A stretch of 64,000 nucleotides of DNA from NCBI GenBank assembly GCA_014189435.1, contig CP050293.1:4035001-4099000 (forward strand), in the 5' to 3' direction. Below, piece after piece: positions 61,185 through 64,000 of the stretch. A program made the translations under genes and the position numbers. The stretch is from Mesorhizobium loti (GTDB lineage: Bacteria; Pseudomonadota; Alphaproteobacteria; Rhizobiales; Rhizobiaceae). The stretch's first letter is position 1; each line of letters starts with the position of its first letter. The notes below the pieces were generated by a model. It made no database searches. It was given only the letters and a program-made list of their open reading frames with translations, and was not told the DNA's origin.

Positions 61185-61213
61185 GGCAATTGTCAACACG
61201 ATTGACAATTGCC
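61185..61213. promoter_or_regulatory. 29-base palindrome controlling divergent ABC and mtnKA operons
   Basis: GGCAATTGTCAA and TTGACAATTGCC are perfect 12-base arms around CACGA. Each arm contains a TTGACA -35-like hexamer. With a 17-base spacer a TAGCTT (toward mtnK) or TAGCGT (toward the ATPase gene) -10-like hexamer follows. A bound regulator, probably the SorC-type protein, would block both promoters at once. Confidence 0.7.
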
Positions 61214-61284
61214 AGATCGCTTCCTAGCTTGGCCCGGCCGCCATGCCTCCGTTATGTTCGGAGCGCATATGCGGGAGGATGACC

Positions 61285-62559
61285 ATGACTGAAGAATTGC
61301 CGTTCGAAGCCCTGTCGGTCGAGACCCTGGCTGCCCGCCTTGGCGACAACGAGGCGCTGTGCGCGAAGATCGGCAAGGACACTGGCGCCTGGAAGGTCCG
61401 CGAGGTCGGTGACGGCAATCTCAACCTGGTGTTCATCGTCGAGGGCACCAGCGGTGCGGCCGTGGTCAAGCAGGCCCTGCCCTATGTCCGCCTGGTCGGC
61501 GACAGTTGGCCGCTGCCGCTGAAACGCTCCTTCTTCGAATATCACGCGCTGACAAGGCAAGAAGCACGCGCACCGGGATCGGTGCCGGCGATCCATTATT
61601 TCGATGAACGCCAGGCGCTGATCATCATGGAATATCTTGCGCCGCCGCACATCATCCTGCGCCGCGCCCTGATCGACGGCCGGCAGCTGCCGAACATTGC
61701 CCGGGATATCGGCCTGTTCATGGCCCGCACGCTGTTTCGCGGCTCCGATCTGCACATGACGGCCAAGGACCGCAAGGCCGATCTGGCGCTGTTCGCCGAC
61801 AATGTCGAGCTTTGCGACATCACCGAGAGCCTGGTGTTTTCCGACCCCTATTTCGACGCCAAGATGAACCGCCACACCTCACCGCAGCTCGACGGCCTCG
61901 TCGCCGAACTGCGCGCCGACCGCGACCTCAAGGTCGAGGCGCAGCGGCTCAAGCACATCTTCGCCGCCAATGCCGAAACGCTGTTGCATGGCGACCTGCA
62001 TTCCGGCTCGATCATGGTCACCGACACGGAAACCCGGATGATCGATCCGGAGTTCGCCTTCTACGGCCCGATGGCCTTCGATGTCGGCATGCTGCTCGCC
62101 AATTTCTGGATGTCGTTCTTCTCGCAGCGCGGCCATGAGCAGACTGGCAAGCGCGACGCCATGCGTGCCTATCTGCTTGAGGTGACAGTCGAGACCTGGT
62201 CGGTGTTCCGCGCCGAGTTCTCCCTGATGTGGCGCACCGAGCGCACCGGCATGCTCTATCAGAAGAGCCTGTTCGAGGATCAGGGCGACAGGCTCGGCGC
62301 CGAGCAGGCGCTCGACCATGTGCTGCACCAGATCTGGACCGACCTGCTCGGCTTTGCCGGCATCGAGGTTCACCGGCGCATCCTCGGCCTTGCCCACAAT
62401 GCCGATTTCGAGACCATTGCCGATGAGGATCTGCGCGCCAGTTGTGAAGCAAAGGCGCTGAGATTCGGCCGTCACATTGCCGTCAACCGGCGCCATATCC
62501 ACAGCATCGACGAGGTCAACAAATTGGCCGCGCTGATCGAACAGGAGAGCAGCATTTGA
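61285..62559 (+). CDS. mtnK: S-methyl-5-thioribose kinase
   Basis: A 424-residue APH-fold kinase that phosphorylates 5-methylthioribose at C1. Visible motifs are [14 protein letters not shown] near the N-terminus, ADYLAPPH-like [20 protein letters not shown], the catalytic [17 protein letters not shown] and the metal-binding [20 protein letters not shown] 61285 is chosen because the GGGAGG ribosome binding site (61273-61278) gives a six-base spacing; earlier in-frame starts abut or precede it. Its stop overlaps the mtnA start. Confidence 0.92.
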   Translation: MTEELPFEALSVETLAARLGDNEALCAKIGKDTGAWKVREVGDGNLNLVFIVEGTSGAAVVKQALPYVRLVGDSWPLPLKRSFFEYHALTRQEARAPGSVPAIHYFDERQALIIMEYLAPPHIILRRALIDGRQLPNIARDIGLFMARTLFRGSDLHMTAKDRKADLALFADNVELCDITESLVFSDPYFDAKMNRHTSPQLDGLVAELRADRDLKVEAQRLKHIFAANAETLLHGDLHSGSIMVTDTETRMIDPEFAFYGPMAFDVGMLLANFWMSFFSQRGHEQTGKRDAMRAYLLEVTVETWSVFRAEFSLMWRTERTGMLYQKSLFEDQGDRLGAEQALDHVLHQIWTDLLGFAGIEVHRRILGLAHNADFETIADEDLRASCEAKALRFGRHIAVNRRHIHSIDEVNKLAALIEQESSI

Positions 62560-63650
62560 ACGTCGGCGACCGCCACTATCGCACCATCTGGCTGAGCGAC
62601 GACGGGCGTTCGGTTGATATTATCGACCAGCGCTGGCTGCCGCATGATTTCCGCATCGAGACCATCGGCACGGTTGCCGGCATCGCCACCGCCATCCGCG
62701 ACATGTGGGTGCGCGGCGCACCTCTCATTGGCGTCACCGCAGCCTATGGCGTCGCCATGCAGATGGCTGACGATCCATCGGATGCAGCGCTCGACGCCGT
62801 GTGGGAGACCCTGCACGAAACACGGCCGACCGCGATCAATCTGCGCTGGGCGCTGGACGAAATGCGGCGCTTCCTGCGGCCCCTGCCAACGGAACAACGC
62901 GCCGCGGCCGCCTATCGGCGCGCCAGTGAGATCGCCGACGAGGATGTCGAGCTGAACCGCGCCATTGGCGAGAACGGTCTCGCCATCATCAAGGCGATCG
63001 CGGCGCGCAAGCAGAAGGGCGAGCCGGTCAACATCCTGACCCACTGCAATGCCGGCTGGCTGGCGACGGTCGACTATGGCACCGCCACCGCGCCGATCTA
63101 TCTGGCTACGGAGGCCGGCATTTCGGTCCATGTCTATGTCGATGAAACACGGCCACGCAACCAGGGCGCCCAGCTGACCGCATGGGAGATGGCCGGCCAT
63201 GGCGTGCCGCACACGCTGATCGTCGACAATGCCGGCGGCCATTTGATGCAGCGCGGCGAGATCGACATGGTCATCGTCGGAACCGACCGCACCACCGCCG
63301 ACGGCGATGTCTGCAACAAGATCGGCACCTATCTGAAGGCGCTCGCGGCCGCCGACAATGATGTGCCGTTCTATGTCGCGCTACCCTCGCCGACCATCGA
63401 CTGGACGGTGCATGACGGACTGGCCGAAATCCCGATCGAGCAGCGCTCGGCCGACGAGGTGTCGCTGGTCTGGGGCAAGACCGCTGCCGGCGAGATTGCC
63501 CAGGTGCGCATTTCGCCGGAGACGACGCCGGCGGCAAACCCGGCCTTCGATGTGACGCCGGCGCGGCTGGTGACCGGCCTGATCACTGAGCGCGGCGTTG
63601 CCAAGGCATCGCGCGAGGGCCTGAAGGCGATGTTTCCCGAGCGCGCGTAG
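62556..63650 (+). CDS. mtnA: S-methyl-5-thioribose-1-phosphate isomerase
   Basis: A 364-residue member of the eIF2B-related isomerase family converting methylthioribose-1-phosphate to methylthioribulose-1-phosphate. Signature segments are [36 protein letters not shown] with the active-site Cys, [19 protein letters not shown] and [20 protein letters not shown] with the catalytic Asp. The start is TTG 62556 in a TTGA overlap with mtnK, with AGGAG upstream. The rest of the classical methionine salvage pathway (mtnB, C, D) is absent, favouring an aldolase-type shunt. Confidence 0.92.
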   Translation: MNVGDRHYRTIWLSDDGRSVDIIDQRWLPHDFRIETIGTVAGIATAIRDMWVRGAPLIGVTAAYGVAMQMADDPSDAALDAVWETLHETRPTAINLRWALDEMRRFLRPLPTEQRAAAAYRRASEIADEDVELNRAIGENGLAIIKAIAARKQKGEPVNILTHCNAGWLATVDYGTATAPIYLATEAGISVHVYVDETRPRNQGAQLTAWEMAGHGVPHTLIVDNAGGHLMQRGEIDMVIVGTDRTTADGDVCNKIGTYLKALAAADNDVPFYVALPSPTIDWTVHDGLAEIPIEQRSADEVSLVWGKTAAGEIAQVRISPETTPAANPAFDVTPARLVTGLITERGVAKASREGLKAMFPERA

Positions 63651-63705
63651 TTCCGCGCGTCTGGAGCAGTTCACCGATTCACGGAAACGGCTAACCGCTC
63701 TAACT

Positions 63706-63790
63706 CTTTGTTTTGACGCAATTCCCAAGGGAAAGCGCCATGCGCTTTTCCCGGGAAAACCGCTTCACACTTTTCCTAGAATTGCTCTAG
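63706..63790. repeat. Interspersed palindromic repeat, family A, divergent copy 3
   Basis: Starts CTTTGTTTTGACGCAATTCC and ends ACACTTTTCCTAGAATTGCT, like the 11041 copy. It has an inserted GGGAAAGCGCCATGCGCTTTTCCC stretch forming an extra hairpin. The right end overlaps the stop of the AsnC-type gene. Confidence 0.75.
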
Positions 63791-64000
63791 TACAGAGGCT
63801 CGGCCATATGCTTCGGGGTCGGCCATGTCTCGGTAATGCCCGGCTGCACCGGCCGCTCCAGATAGGTCGATAAAACCACATAGCTGCGCGTCGAGGTGAC
63901 GCCCGGCGTTTCGTACAGGCGCGCCAAAAGGCCTTCGAGTGCTCTGGTGTCTTCCGTGCGGACCTTCAGCAGCATGCAGGTATCACCGGCGACGGTATGG
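63787..64000 (-). CDS. Lrp/AsnC-family regulator, partial (C-terminal part)
   Basis: The frame is open from the right edge and ends at 63787, giving the last 70 residues of an Lrp/AsnC regulator. YTVAGDTCMLLKVRTEDTRA, LEGLLARLYETPGVTSTRSY and VVLSTYLERPVQPG are the RAM (AsnC effector) domain. The N-terminal HTH lies outside the window. Its target is unknown. Confidence 0.88.
   Translation of the reverse strand, partial: HTVAGDTCMLLKVRTEDTRALEGLLARLYETPGVTSTRSYVVLSTYLERPVQPGITETWPTPKHMAEPLY

Noticed and set aside
1..64000. tRNA, rRNA, riboswitch, transposase or prophage genes
   Set aside because: None could be recognised on either strand; gene content and composition are uniform, and the only mobile-looking items are short palindromic repeats and the toxin-antitoxin pair.

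Overview
The window is GC-rich and densely coded. It looks like the chromosome or a large replicon of an alphaproteobacterium of the Rhizobiales, most likely Mesorhizobium or a close relative. This is inferred from coding style, gene families and three kinds of intergenic repeat resembling known rhizobial palindromic elements; no rRNA or tRNA is present to confirm it.

Bases 1-3878 hold a partial LysR regulator divergent from an orphan peptide/opine-type binding protein, a double-DUF427 protein and a short-chain dehydrogenase. Bases 4298-33991 form a methylated-amine island. It has a TMAO-type ABC importer (tmoX, tmoW, tmoV), an unknown gene, a formaldehyde-activating (GFA) protein, trimethylamine monooxygenase (tmm) and an XRE-cupin regulator. 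Next come the four-gene dimethylamine monooxygenase (dmmDABC, minus strand), three tiny membrane proteins with an APC permease, and two unknown genes. N-methylglutamate synthase (mgsABC), gamma-glutamylmethylamide synthetase (gmaS) and N-methylglutamate dehydrogenase (mgdABCD) follow. A TMAO demethylase (tdm) broken by a one-base frame change and a second APC permease close the island. Together they give TMA to TMAO to DMA to MMA to N-methylglutamate to formaldehyde/methylene-THF plus ammonium. A TTTCAY-containing AT-rich motif recurs at most of the promoters.

Bases 34124-46284 look like a second, separately controlled N-methyl (quaternary amine?) catabolic unit. A TMADH/DgcA-type flavoprotein and an MttB-family protein lie on the plus strand. 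Facing them is a minus-strand operon with a CocE/NonD hydrolase, a complete oligopeptide-type ABC importer and a BetI-like TetR regulator. Both promoters carry a long perfect palindrome with the same core, directly in front of the first start codon.

Bases 46391-51615 are an RND efflux operon with its TetR regulator and operator, followed by an acyl-CoA synthetase (51755-53404). Bases 53595-63650 form a sugar-phosphate salvage locus. It has a SorC-type regulator, a fused class II aldolase/dehydrogenase, a toxin-antitoxin pair, a sugar ABC importer, methylthioribose kinase (mtnK) and methylthioribose-1-phosphate isomerase (mtnA). The set fits a DHAP-shunt-like route for imported 5-methylthioribose or 5-deoxypentoses. 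The window ends in a partial Lrp/AsnC regulator.
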